Of a stretch of DNA of 64,000 bases, positions 24,700 to 36,447 are shown one piece after another. The notes under the pieces are model-generated. The model did not search any database, was not told the DNA's origin, and saw only the letters and a list, made by a program, of their open reading frames with translations. Position numbers and translations under genes: made by a program. The DNA lies in NCBI GenBank assembly GCA_037693485.1, contig CM075346.1, positions 50,824,001 to 50,888,000 on the forward strand. Reading direction: 5' to 3'. The stretch's first letter is position 1, and every line of letters begins with the position of its first letter. The stretch is from Kitagawia praeruptora (Eukaryota > Streptophyta > Magnoliopsida > Apiales > Apiaceae).

Positions 24700-25510
24700 T
24701 ATTTCAATTCTTCAACCAAATAAATTTTTTATTTTTTTAAAACTTGGGAATATCATTATATTGTATATATCTTGAAATCTGTATGATTGGAACATCAAAA
24801 AATATTTTTTTAAAAATAGATACAATAATATGGGACAAAGCACTAGTTACGAGTACAATTGAGATTGGTAGTATTATACTAATATCTCCAACCAAATTAA
24901 TTTTTAATTTTTTAAAAAATTGGGGAATATCATTATATTATATATATCTTGACATCCGTACGGTTGGAATGTCAAAAAATATTTTTTAAAAAATAGATAT
25001 AATAATATGGGACAAAGCACTAGTTACGAGTATAATTAAGATTAGTAGTGATATACTAAGATCTCCATCCAAATTAATTTTTTATTTTTTAAAAATTTGG
25101 GAATTTCATTATATTATATATATGTTGACATCCGTATGGTTGGAACGTCAAAAAATATTTTTTTTAAAATAGATACAATAATATGGGACAAAGCACTAGT
25201 TACGAGTACAATTGAGATTAGTAGTGATATACTAATATCTCCAACCAAATTAATTTTTTATTTTTTGAAAATTTGGGAATATCATTATATTATATATATC
25301 TTGACATTCGTACGTTTGGAACGTCAAAAAATATTTTTAAAAAAATAGATACAATAATATGGGACAAAGCACTAGTTACGAGTATAGTTGAGATTAGTAG
25401 TGATATACTAAGATCTCCACCCAAATTAATTATTTTTATTTTTTGAAAATTTCATTATATTAGATATATTTTAACATTCGTACAGTTGGATCGTCGAGAA
25501 GTATTTTTTA
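24700..25510. repeat. Tandem satellite-like repeat, ~176-bp unit, about 4.6 copies
   Basis: The anchor TTGGGAATATCATTATAT (or a close variant) recurs at 24744, 24920, 25097 and 25273, and a partial copy near 25449, giving a unit of 176-177 bp. Units also share GGGACAAAGCACTAGTTACG. The array sits between the left terminal region of hAT-1 and CACTA-2. Short ORFs over it are only repeat translations. Confidence 0.93.
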
Positions 25511-25842
25511 AAATTAATTTTCAATTTTTTGAAAATTTGGTTATATCTTTAAATTATTTAAAAAATTTCTAATTTATTTTGTACATTACTAAAATAATTA
25601 TTTATTATCACCCATACGGTATGTTATTTTTACGATCCTATAGAAAATTTTATGAAATTATTGAATACTCTAAGCATTTTATTTCTAATTATTGAACCCG
25701 ACCCGTTTGCAAGGCAACCCGATCCAGGTTTTTAAAGCCCTAAACAATCTAGGACATTCATCTGATTAGGGATTTGATCTCGTCCGTCCAATCCATTAAT
25801 ATATATATCCAATATTTATGTTTAAACTTTATTTCACCATTT

Positions 25843-28594
25843 CACTACACCATAGATGGGCTATCGTTACATCTTTTTCATGGATGTTGCTAAAATATGT
25901 TACCTTAGCATGTTACTTTGGACCTAATATAACATTTTGTTTTTTTGTGTTACATTAGCCACAAACATGATGTTACCTTAGCTTTAAAGTGTTAGATGTT
26001 AGCAACATGCATGATATGTTACCTTAGATCATTAATAAACTCAATTTTAAATTTTTTAACCCAAAAATTATTTAATTATTTGAAAATCATATCTACCTTT
26101 ATAATATTTCATTTTTTTTTAAAAGTAAGAGTTTACCAATCGAATGCGTTTTTTTTAATATTAAGGTATTTAATTGTTATAATTGTTTAAGTTCTATTTA
26201 TTTATTAAATGTAAAATGTATATTATAAAAAACAAAAAAAAACAGAAAAATAATTGTAAAATAAAAGCTGGAAAAAAGATGATGCACAGTTCCCAGTGAA
26301 ATGTTTTAGCGGCCAATTATCCCGCCCGTCTGAAATCTTTACACTTAAACAAAATAATCACAATACCCCGCCTCTCACTCTCATTCTCTGGCTCTCTCTC
26401 TCTCTCTCTCTCTCTTAAACCTCTCTTTCCCTCACAATCTTCTCTCATAAACCTCTCTAAATCTTCTCTCTCATACTTAAGCTGTTTGAGGCTGCTCAAT
26501 TGAATATACCCCTCGGTTTGAGGCTTCAAATTGGGGCTTGTTCAATTTAGGGCTTTTTCTGATTAGGGGTTCACTGTTTTCAGTTTAATTGAATCAATTT
26601 TTGCACTTAAGATTCAACTAATTGTTGTTTACTTTCAGTTTCAGGCCTTCTCCAGCTTGGGCTTTCGATTTGGGGCTTCCATTAAGTGGATTTGGGGCTT
26701 CGATTAAGTGGATTTGAGGCTACGATTTGTAAGTATTACCCCCTTTCTCTCATTCGAATATTTGTATGCTTGCATCTGTTTGTATGTTTCTGTTGTGTTG
26801 TGTTAGTTTTCAATGTATGCATCTGTTTGTATGTTTATAATTTTATAAATTCAGAATAAGAACTTAGAGGCATCCTGCTGGTTGTGCAACAATTATATCT
26901 GCACATGGTAAAGGAAAGGGCTGGTTTGGTACTTTCTTAGCCATGTAAGTGGTTTTGCCTAAAGCCATTACCAATAACTAGAATCACAAGAAGTTTACTT
27001 ACTACGTGGTTTAAATAATTTCAGTATTTTCTGCCTCTTTGGAGCTTATCTAGTAGTTGGTGCAGTGTATCGATTCTTCTTCCTGCACATTCGTGGAATA
27101 GATGTACGTTTTCTTTTTCAAGTCTTGCTGTTACTCATTTTTTCTTGTACAGAGTATATGCAGGTCCAATCAAATACTTCCTTATATTGTAGGGCTGCCT
27201 TACCTATAATATTAATTAGTAATCCATCACCATACTTATAGTGGTTTCAGATTACTATATTATGTCATCACCATACTATTGATCACTATTCTTCCATAAA
27301 TTTGTGGTACGGACTGCTCTTTCATAATTTATTGAAATTGGTGTTGACATAATTGGAAGTAGACCTCTCAAATATTTTTTTTTTGTCCAATTTCTTCCGG
27401 TATGTTATGGCTACTGAGTGTCAAGTGAACCTTGTGAAATACTTTAATATTTCTGTCATATTATGAGCTCTCAAAGTGATTGCTATGATGGCTTATAAAA
27501 AATTTCACAATATATCCTAAAAATGTAATCACTTGTTGAGATCATAACATGACAGAATTATTCCATTCCGGCAAGCAAGACTAGAAATTCTAATAGTGGC
27601 AAAAGTGGTCAGCTCCCTGTTGTCAGAGAAGAACAGGAGGAGGTCAAAGAGTTACAGTGTGTGTGTTGTTTATATTAAAAGAGTACCCAGCTGAGTTGTA
27701 GTCTGTATATATTTTAATTTTCTTATGCTGAAGCTTCAAGGTTGTGATGTTGATTCGACTATTGTGGGTATAGGCAACATGCATAGCTTAAATGAAACAT
27801 GTTATGTATAGGCTGTGATTTTTTTTTCTTCCGGTTGACGCTGTATTAGCTGCATTTATTATTTTCTTTCTTATACATTTACCTGCATGTTTGTCAATTG
27901 CTATCCAGATTACCGCCTACTTGTTTTAGTAACTCCGGTAAATTCTTCTTGCAGGAGATAGATTGAATGGCTGCTGTTATTGCCGCAAATATAACAATGT
28001 TTGGCATCCTAAAGGTGGAGGATTTGTAGGTGGCCATGATAAACTTTACAAAAAGTTCAAGACATATGTGCCAGTAACATGATCCAGAACAATGTAATAT
28101 CCGTTCACATTTATGTAATGACAGATTCTTTTTTTTGTACTTATAAGACTATCCATAGTCTTTTGTAATCACATTTACCTCTGGATTATGAATTATGAAA
28201 TGTGTTGGATTTGGAATGAACAGGTTTAATATGTATGTTGCACTAGTTTAAACAATGTTGCCAACAAAAATGGCTCAAAAAGTGGGGACCATATTGGGGT
28301 CCAGAGTAGGCCCCACTGTGGTCCCCACTTTTTTTAAAAAAAAACTAGGTCTCTAAGGTAACACATTTATTAAGTTGCCTTAGAACTCACTTTTGTTACT
28401 ATAGCAAGCTACGGTAACATAAAATTGCATGTTACCTTAGGGATAAAAAATGTTACCTTAGACATCTAAGGCAACATGCTAAGAGCTATCACCAGAAAAA
28501 TGTTACCTTAGCCACTTTATGAGCCTAAGGTAACATATAATGGACCTGTTGTAACATTTTTTTTATGTTACGGTAGGCTGTTTATGGTGTAGTG
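25843..28594 (+). mobile_element. CACTA-2: non-autonomous CACTA element inside hAT-1
   Basis: The ends are CACTACACCATA on the left and TATGGTGTAGTG on the right, with the 3-bp duplication TTT on both sides (25840-25842, 28595-28597). Subterminal ATGTTACCTTAG / CTAAGGTAACA words recur near 25897, 25970 and 26016 on the left and near 28352, 28430, 28450, 28500 and 28525 on the right. These differ from the TTGCAAC words of CACTA-1, so a different TnpA should serve it. No transposase gene is present; the 2.75-kb body holds gene-like exons. Confidence 0.93.
26320..28100 (+). pseudogene. Apparent captured host-gene fragments inside CACTA-2
   Basis: The body of CACTA-2 looks like a transcribed gene: a CT-rich leader (26390-26480), then exon-like pieces with GT/AG borders. 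Around 26870-26945 and 27025-27102 the translation reads GKGWFGTFLAM and then GAYLVVGAVYRFFFLHIRG, ending at a GTACGT donor. This resembles the membrane segment of the mannose-6-phosphate-receptor/Atg27 family, tentatively. A further open piece (27560-27660) and one near 27957-28080 are not recognised and could come from another gene. No continuous full-length ORF is seen. Capture of host exons by CACTA elements is known in plants; here it is inferred from composition and splice signals. Confidence 0.5.
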
Positions 28595-28908
28595 TTTTAT
28601 TTTCTTGCCACAGCCTACTCTCTCTCGTCTCAAAACTCTCTTCGTCTATCGTCTCTCTTAGTGATACACACACAAAAGCTCAACTAGTTAACTCTCAAGT
28701 ACTCACAAAACTAGTAACAATCAATTCCCCTATTCAATCTTTATATTTCTTTTTTTTACTTAGATTATAATTAAACAATCAGTTCCCCTATTCAATTCTC
28801 TGTATATTTTTTTTATATTGAAAAAATTACATAACTTATAACTTGTTAATAAGTTGAGTCCAGATTATATAACTTGTTGTTTGCTATATTTGATAATAAC
28901 TTTACAGG

Positions 28909-30893
28909 GAACTGAAAAAAGAATTAGAAATAGAGACTCATGTGCAACCTAGCATTGCCAAGTCTTACAAGAAAAAACCAAGGAAAAAAACTTCTAAAGT
29001 TTGGGATTGTATCGACGAATTTAAGATTGGTGCTAAAAAAACTTCAAAGTGCAAGTTATGTGGTAAAGAATGTTTGAAAAGTGACAGTGCTTCGACTTCT
29101 GCGATGAAGAGACATTTGGAAAAATGTGTAAAAGAACATGGTGGCACTCTACAAACACAACTACAATTTCAGCGAGGTTCCACTCGTGATGAGGTAAAGC
29201 TTACTTCTTTTAAATATGATCAAGCGATAACGAGAGAAAATGTATCTCATCACATTATGATTAATGAGTTACCTTTCAATCATGTTGAAAGTTTCATGTG
29301 TAATGAAATAATGAGGACAACGACACCTTTATACCAAAAGATAACTAGGGGAACACTGAAAGGTGATTGTAGCACTACATATGAAATTGAAAAAAAGAAA
29401 TTGAAGGAGAAGTTTAAATCTACCCAGAAGATTAATATAACTACTAATATGTGGACTTCTTCTTGTCAAAAGCTTGGATATATGGTAATCACAGCTCATT
29501 GGATAGATGTAGATTGGAAATTAAATTCAAGGATTCTTAACTTTTGTAATGTTCCACCTCCTCATTCTGGATATGTAATTTCTGATTCGCTATATAAGTG
29601 TCTGCTTGATTGGGAAATTGAAGATAAAGTTGGTACTGTAACTGTTGATAATGCTAAGGCTAATGATGTAGCCATCAAAACATTGAAAGATTCCTTTAGC
29701 CTTAGAAATTCGAAACCATTACCTGTTTCTGGCAAGTTATTTCTTGTGCGATGTTGCGCACACATTTTGAATTTTTGTGTTCAAGATGGACTCAAGCCTA
29801 TTAAAGAGATTGTTAATAGAATCAGGGATGGGATAAAATATGTTTGTGCCTTAGAAGGTCGTCTAATTAAGTTTGCTAAAATAGCTAAGTTATTGCAATA
29901 GAATTCAAAAAAACTTATTTTGTATGTTTCCACCAGATGAAATTATACTTATTACATGTTGCATTCTGCCCTTTAATTTAGAGATGTGTTTCCTAGATTT
30001 TCTGTTTGGGATAGAGTTTTTAGTGAGTATGTTCCAAGTGATGAAGATTGGGAGAAAGTTAAACATGTTTGCTCATTATTACATATATTTTATGGTGCAA
30101 CCAAAATAGTTTCAGGCAATCGATATCCAACCTCTAATTTATTTTTCTCTGAGCTAAAAAGAGTGAAAGAATTAATTGATAAGAAAGTGGTTGACACAAA
30201 TTTGTACATGAGGAATATGGCTGATGCAATGAAAGAAAAAGTTGATAAATATTGGGGTGAAAGTAACTTGATGATGTCTATTGGGGCTGTGATGGATCCA
30301 AGATTTAAATTAAAGCTTCTTAATTATTGTTTTCCTGTTATTTATCCGTTAGAAGGTCAAAGTTAAAAAGAATTAGCCTACTTAAATGTTGTCTTACATG
30401 ATCTATATCAAGAGTATGTTGCTGAAGATACTAGAATTAATAGGATGACACAAGGTTCAAGTCAGATATCCTCCTCTGATAAATATCATTGTTCTGATGA
30501 TAAAGAAATTCCGGCTGGTATGAGTGAGTTTAAGGCTTTTCTTCGTGCAAGCGGAGCTGCTCATGTACCGATTAAATCTGAACTAGATGATTACTTATCA
30601 GAGAGCAATTTTATTCTTAGTGGTCTTCAACAAAAACTTTTGATGCTTTGTCTTGGTGGAAAGGAAATAGTGGTAAATATCCTATTTTATCACGAATGGC
30701 TCGTGATATATTAGTTGTTCCACTTAGTACTGTTGCATCAGAGGCTACTTTTAGTGTTGGTGGTCGAGTTATCGAACCTCATCGATCATGCTTAAAAACT
30801 GAAACTGTAGAGATGTTGCTATGTGGAGCCGATTGGGCGCGTGAAATTTACGGATTAAAGAAATCATGCGAGGTACATTACTATATTTTGTAG
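28909..30893 (+). pseudogene. hAT-1 transposase (BED finger, hATC dimerisation domain), degenerate
   Basis: The coding exon seems to start after TTTACAG at 28908; any first exon upstream is not clear. It has a basic N-terminus, a BED-type zinc finger (CKLCGKEC and MKRHLEKC near 29050-29130), the catalytic region (NMWTSSCQKLGYM; VRCCAHILNF) and a C-terminal hATC domain (MARDILVVPLSTVASEATFS near 30695-30755). One frame is kept to about 30630 but holds stops at 29899-29901, near 29938 (at the usual Trp of the RW motif), near 29980 and at 30364-30366; a frameshift near 30631 leads into hATC. It resembles the plant RICESLEEPER-type proteins. No active product is expected. Confidence 0.88.
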
Positions 30894-31530
30894 TATAACT
30901 CTAATTCTAATTAACAAGCAATTTTTGTAGTATAAGTTACTAGTAATTTTCACCCTACTTTCTTTTTGATAGACTTGTTGTATGAGTATATTACTAATTT
31001 ATCTTCTGATTTTTTTTCTTAGAAAAAAGATTTGAAACCCGTGGAGGTAACTTTACCTGTGTAAGCTTTATATTGTCATGAGACTACAAGGTATGTATAT
31101 AAGGCTGATAGTTTTTATATCTACAAAGATTTGAATGTTGTCTACTTGTCTTAAAGTTTTATCTCTCTAAAATTATAATTTTTGGGCAGGTCTTTTTGGA
31201 TGATGAAGGGTGGAGATGACTTGCTGGCTGCTGCTAGAGTGCTGCTAGTACTTGTTTAGCCAATTAGCCTTTTGAATTTGTCATTTAGTCATTGTATTTG
31301 TAATTTTGTATGGTACATTGGTACTAAACTATAAAACTACTAATTAGTAATTACTATGGACTACGGTAGATTGGTAGACTACCACTATTGACTGTCCACT
31401 GGTAGTAATTTACAAGTAGCAATGTAATGAAGATTCAAGGTTATTTGCTTATATTATTATTTATTATGTAATGGCAGATTGGCAGGAGGTCAGTAGCAGG
31501 AATTAACTAAAAAAAATTATACATTTTTAA
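30894..31530. other. hAT-1 3' non-coding part
   Basis: AT-rich sequence between the transposase end and the right subterminal GAGTCGA array. It may hold a short 3' exon or the 3' untranslated region; nothing further is supported. Confidence 0.45.
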
Positions 31531-31750
31531 ACGAGTTTCGAGTTCGAGTCGAGTCGAGTCGAGTCGAACTATCGAGCTTCGAGTCGGGCGTAATCGAGTA
31601 TCGAGTATACTCGACTCGCTCGAGTAACTTAAACGAGTTGAATTCTTTGCTCGAACTCGGCTCATTTAACTAAACGAGTCGAGTCGAGCCGACTTAAACG
31701 AGTTCGAGTCGAGCCTGCTCGCGAGCTGCCCGGCCCGAATTACAGCCCTA

Positions 31751-31866
31751 ACCATGGATGTGTTGTGTGTATATGTGTATGTATAGGTTTAGAGAAATGA
31801 AAGTGGAGAAGTTTGTTTTGTTTTGTTAATGAAACCTGCAACCAATGCCAGTGGTAATGCTGCAAT
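31751..31866. other. 116-bp host segment between hAT-1 and hAT-2
   Basis: It begins with the right copy of ACCATGGA and ends with the left copy of GCTGCAAT (31859-31866). It is what remains of the pre-insertion locus between two independent hAT insertions. No gene can be assigned. Confidence 0.85.
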
Positions 31867-32178
31867 TAGAGCCGGCCAAACGTGCGGTTCAGACCAGCCC
31901 GCTCGGGACCGGCCCGGTTTTGTAACCGGTTTAATTCAGCCCGGGTTGAACCGGCCCGAATCGGCACGGAACCGGTAAAACCCCCGGTCCGAACACGCTG
32001 TGAACCGAGAACCGGCCGCAACCCGGACGAACCGGCCCGTACGGCCCGAACCGCGAGTGACAGCCACGCGCTCTAGTCGTTGTCCATTCTAGCCATTGTT
32101 GTTGCACTTAATCGTTGTCTCTGTCTCTGTCCGAACATTGCAGCAGGTTTCCGTTGTATCCAACGGCTACATCCCCCC

Positions 32179-32187
32179 TATAAATAC
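32179..32187 (+). promoter_or_regulatory. TATA box of the hAT-2 transposase
   Basis: TATAAATAC lies about 200 bases before the first ATG (32380) inside the element, and CT-rich leader-like sequence follows. Confidence 0.6.
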
Positions 32188-32379
32188 CCACCCCTTCTCC
32201 CCATTTCCTTCACACCATTCTCCATCTCTCTCAACTCTCAATTCTTAATCTCCGAAGCTCTCCCTCCCCGCAACTGCAATTCTTAAACTCTCGATATTCT
32301 TAATTCTTAATCTCTCAATTCTTAATCTCTCGATATTTACTTGTTGCAATTTTACGAATTTTTTTTTTGTAAAAAAAAA

Positions 32380-32830
32380 ATGGAAGGAATGGGCAGTATG
32401 TCTTCTCAAGGTTCAACCCCAGTGACGTCGAGCATGCTATCACCTAGAGCTCCAGAGTCTAACACCGAAGAAGGTATTTTTAATTTCATTTTTTGTCCGT
32501 TCGTTAATTTCGTTTTTTTAATTTTTAAATTTGTTTCATTTTTTAAATTTTCAATTTAAAATCGTTTTTTCATTTAATTTCATTTTCTAAATCTATTTAA
32601 TTTCATTTACAGTTTTAATTACACAGACCTACATTTTACGAAATTACAATTTTAATTTTAAGTTATAGTTCTTTTATTTCATTTTGTAAATTTTGTCCAG
32701 TTGAATATTTTTTTTCATTTCTAATTTATTTATTTTGTAAATTTTTGTAGGTGGTACAAGTTCGAGACAATCCTCGCATGTTTGGACATATTTTGATAGA
32801 GTCAAAATATCGGATGCTTCACCAAAATAG
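32380..32830 (+). pseudogene. hAT-2 transposase, 5' exons, cut off at the Copia-2 junction
   Basis: Exon 1 (32380-32473) starts MEGMGSMSSQGS and is Ser-rich. A GTATTT..TTGTAG intron (32474-32750) follows. Exon 2 encodes the opening of a BED zinc finger (SSHVWTYFDRVK) and runs into TAG 32828-32830, which appears to be LTR sequence. The Cys and His ligands of the finger are missing on both sides of Copia-2. Coding resumes at 43292. Confidence 0.85.
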
Positions 32831-33430
32831 TGATTTCGGTTACTATTCATATGAATAGTGATTTCAGTTACTATTCATATACTCTTCTGTTTATTTTGCT
32901 GTTTTAATTCATCTTAGAAAATAATTCAAGTACCAGATTAATTTAATTATTTTGTTATAAATAATTAATCTGTTACTTATTTAATTTTCAGAGTAAATTA
33001 ATTTTTGACAATACCTTGAGATATTATGTTTATCCTTGATCGTCAATAGGCTTTGGCAATTCTTTCTGTGAATTAATGTGTTGATCCTTCTCGTATGTGC
33101 TAACACTTAGTGCACTGGTCCGGTTCACAAGTGACTAGCACTGATCTTGATCTTCACACCTTCGTTACATTCCAATTGATTAGCCTGCAGCAGTATCTTC
33201 AAATAATATAAATACATGGAATCTTTTGGCCCTTCAACTGAATCAACTGTACATTTTATTCTGTCACTGAGGCTTGATCATGTTAATGAACTTCTTTCAG
33301 CGACTTGATCCTTGTTGGTGCCTGTTCTTCAAATTTCACGATCCCTGTATCGAGTTAATATTATTTATATTTTATCCTAGTTGAGTTATATATTTCCTCT
33401 ATTACATATTACATTACATTATGCTTTACA
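32828..33430 (-). repeat. Copia-2 3' LTR, truncated
   Basis: It matches 42700-43291 closely, including the palindrome ACTATTCATATGAATAGT and the terminus GCTTTACA. The counterpart of 42242-42699 is absent. The join to the hAT-2 coding sequence is at about 32826-32830. Confidence 0.88.
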
Positions 33431-33445
33431 ATCTCCCCCTATTTG
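33431..33445 (-). promoter_or_regulatory. Polypurine tract of Copia-2
   Basis: On the minus strand CAAATAGGGGGAGAT abuts the LTR start TGTAAAGC. Confidence 0.88.
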
Positions 33446-33724
33446 ATTGTTAGGGTTTGACAAGCAAATTCCTAGAGAATAACTCAACTGATACAAGAAA
33501 AATGAAATACAAAGATAAATAATATTAAAGTGCATTCTGGATCATATATACATTTTCCAGATTTCTAAAAATTAACCAAGTGCAAGACAATTGTTCCTGT
33601 AGACTGAACATATCTTCAAGTTTGCCTTTGCTTTCTTTCCACATAGCACCAATACTCCCATTAGCTTTTTCTTTCCCAAAATAAAGTTAATTCCGTGTCA
33701 ACAATCTTTTCTTTGCCCTTACGC

Positions 33725-35693
33725 CTAGTAGATTTTTCTTGGGTCATCCACCTTCTCCCCCTCAGTTGGGTTATCCTCCAGAGTAGTAGGATGTGGAGTT
33801 GGTAAATTAGACGAAGTTGTCTTCCCTAAGGAATGAATTGCATGAATAAACTGGGATGCCATGGAACTTAATTGAACCTGGAATGCAACATGTTGAATAA
33901 GTTGCAAATTTTTAATTTCTGTAATGGACTTACAGATATTTTGCAACTCTTTCTCCATTGTTTGGACCCGTGTAAGGAGTCTGCTGTATTCCTTTCTGGT
34001 TACAGGAAGCATGTGGTTTAGTAGGTTTCTCACTTGTACGTTCTTCAGGTGTTTCACTCAACACTCTATATTCACTCGGTTTAGTGGTTTGGGTTACACT
34101 TACATGTTCTGTTTATGTTTCTCTCAACTCTACTCTAGAGCTTCCACCAATATGTGTACCTACAAATGAAATCATCCTAGCCCCTTTTTCAGAGGTCACG
34201 GATGGTGCAATGAAAGTTCGTGAGCTTTCGTCCTCACGTGAAGTGAGTTGCCGACCACTGGTAAAGAGTGGTAAATCTCGAAAGAGATCCAGAGATTTTT
34301 TCTCTGGGAGGTTAAACTTGAATCGATTAAATGGCACAAAACCCAAGTTTCCCTCGTATGTTTGTGAAGACACTTGGTTTATAAAAGAACCTCCTACTAA
34401 TGGATCTTTCCGTAAAATGGAAGATTCACCAGTTGCTCCCGTCAATTCAACCTTATTTATATTTTCACTCATTGGATAAGAAAGAATTGTTTCACTAACA
34501 GTTGCCGTTACCTCAGGTTTATTGGGTTTACTACATTTAGAATGAGGTAGAGCGACTGATGTAACTAACTCCTTATGTGGTGCTGCTGAGGCACTATATC
34601 CCTCAATAATTTGAATGACTGGCCATTTAAGTGACAAATAAGGTGTAGGAGTTTGTTGTGTTTGTGTTTGCATTTGTAGAATGGGCTCTTCGACCTGTGT
34701 TAGAGTCGGTGGGATTTCCTGCTCTTGGTCGGGTAAGATGGCCACTGGGGGTTGAAGAAATTGTATTTCCTGTGACACAATAGGAAATACAGAGGTTGGA
34801 ATAGCAGGGATTGAAATATTACCTTGTCGTATACCTGCTCTCACTGGTCGTGGTAACAACGGAAGTGGGACAGTCTTTAGATATTCAGTTAGGACTGTAG
34901 GCACATCCGTATATTTCTTTTTGCTTATATAATTAATTACATTCGTCTTTATGGAAGACCATTCCACCTTTTGACCATTTTCCAAGCATACCCTGTCTTC
35001 ATCATTCAAAAAATCATTTAATATTAACTGTAGAAACCTTGGATATAGACATTTGATATTTTGAGTCCGAACATCTCTTGTTCCCAAGCGTTTCATTTTT
35101 AAAAAGATTTGACCAAGCACTATTTTTCCAAAATTAATCTTCAAAATAATGGCGATCGCATACCCTATTATTTGAATAAATTCAGGTATTCGATCTTGAT
35201 TTGTTCTATCTGAGGAAAAAACATGGTTAAGAGTGTGAAAGAAGAAATTCCAATACTGGGTTAGAAACATTCTAGATAGATTATTAGTATTGAAATTGCC
35301 ATCTTGGTACCTTATAAAACGAAAGAACATTTCAATCTGTTCAGGTGTAGGATCAGAAACGAGATTTTCCATAGGAAAATGAAGAATTCGATTAACATCT
35401 CGTTCAGTGACCCTAATCGACCTACCAAATAATCGATATGTGAATGCACACCCGTCCTATCCAGAAGTGTTAACTGCACTACAATATAGTTCACACAATG
35501 CATCATGGTTAAGCTGAACCTGTGTAACTAAAGCATAGCGAATTAATGAATGTTCATTTAGAAATTGTGTCCAAGCCCGAAATTGCTCATCCTGAATGGT
35601 TTCGATTTGCTGAATGGAAATAGGATTAACTTTAGCAATTAAAAAGCTTCCCTGCAATGCCATTTTCAAAACTTTGAGGAAATTCAAAAACAA
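33725..35693 (-). pseudogene. Copia-2 extra ORF downstream of pol
   Basis: The frame from 35693 to 34113 is continuous except for TAG 35457-35459, and a second piece (34057-33725) follows in another frame. The N-terminal region carries the pattern CAFTYRLFG..V..DV..ILHFP, which parallels LAFSLKGKNYVV..DVI..CLKLP in the Copia-1 ORF, so the two are probably homologous. A Pro/Thr-rich middle follows, then a helical, coiled-coil-like end, the same layout as Copia-1. It lacks the TCAACGGATA motif. Function unknown; it is in the position called env-like in Sireviruses. Confidence 0.65.
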
Positions 35694-36447
35694 GGGTTAG
35701 TGCGTATAACAAGAATATGAAATCCGCTCTAAAAACCACCAGCTAGATTGTGAGATTTTTTCGGTCAAAGCTTGAAATATTCAGCAATTGTGTGTATATG
35801 CTCTGTATATCTGAAAAATGATGATGTTAAACACAAACAAAAACTCATCATTTATAAGGTTTCAAGTATTAGTGGGTTAGGTGTAATAGTGACAGGTTAT
35901 GTTTGAAAAATAACACCGCTCAATAATTTCTCACCTAACTACCTAATTAGCCGAAAAAACATCTTATCACCAAAACCTGTCGGCCGAAAAAATATCTTAT
36001 CGCCGAAACCTATCAGCCTATACACATACACATATTTAATACTTCTAATTATTATGGATTTAAAAATAATCACACAGTAAATCAAGAATTAATCCACAAT
36101 AATCAGATAAACTCACAATTAAATAGACATAAAATTAACAAAATATCATTAATTGATATATGTCAATAAAATATTTATTTAATTATGCTACAATTTATTT
36201 TAATAATCAAATATCAGAACAGGTGAGATCCAATCTTGAATTGCTTCAGTAATGATATCAATTATTAAAATAAATATCGAGTACACGAGTATTACACGAA
36301 GATATAACATGCAAACCTGTTAATACTCAAGTATCGCCTCAGTAGTACCAACTAATTACCACAAATTTCTAACATTTAAACACATGGCAACTAATTAGTA
36401 GATAAAATCATGAAAATGTACAACAACTTGCATTTGTTGACTTCCTG
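35694..36447 (-). other. Spacer between Copia-2 pol and extra ORF
   Basis: AT-rich and non-coding. It repeats CCGAAAAAACATCTTATC-like words near 35953-36005. This matches the position of the Copia-1 spacer but not its sequence. Confidence 0.45.

Larger units (their letters stand above)
24341..31750 (+). mobile_element. hAT-1: hAT transposon with nested CACTA-2
   Basis: The left end TAGGGCTGTAATTCGGG is matched by the complement of the right end (31728-31750) over about 23 bases with two mismatches. The 8-bp target duplication ACCATGGA is perfect. GAGTCGA/CGAGCC words fill both subterminal regions (24350-24545 and 31530-31745). It encodes a degenerate hAT transposase at 28909-30893. Without CACTA-2 and its TSD the element is about 4.65 kb. 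Confidence 0.95.

Noticed and set aside
24700..25510. CRISPR-like regular repeats
   Set aside because: Units are 176-bp contiguous tandem copies without spacers, in a plant genome.
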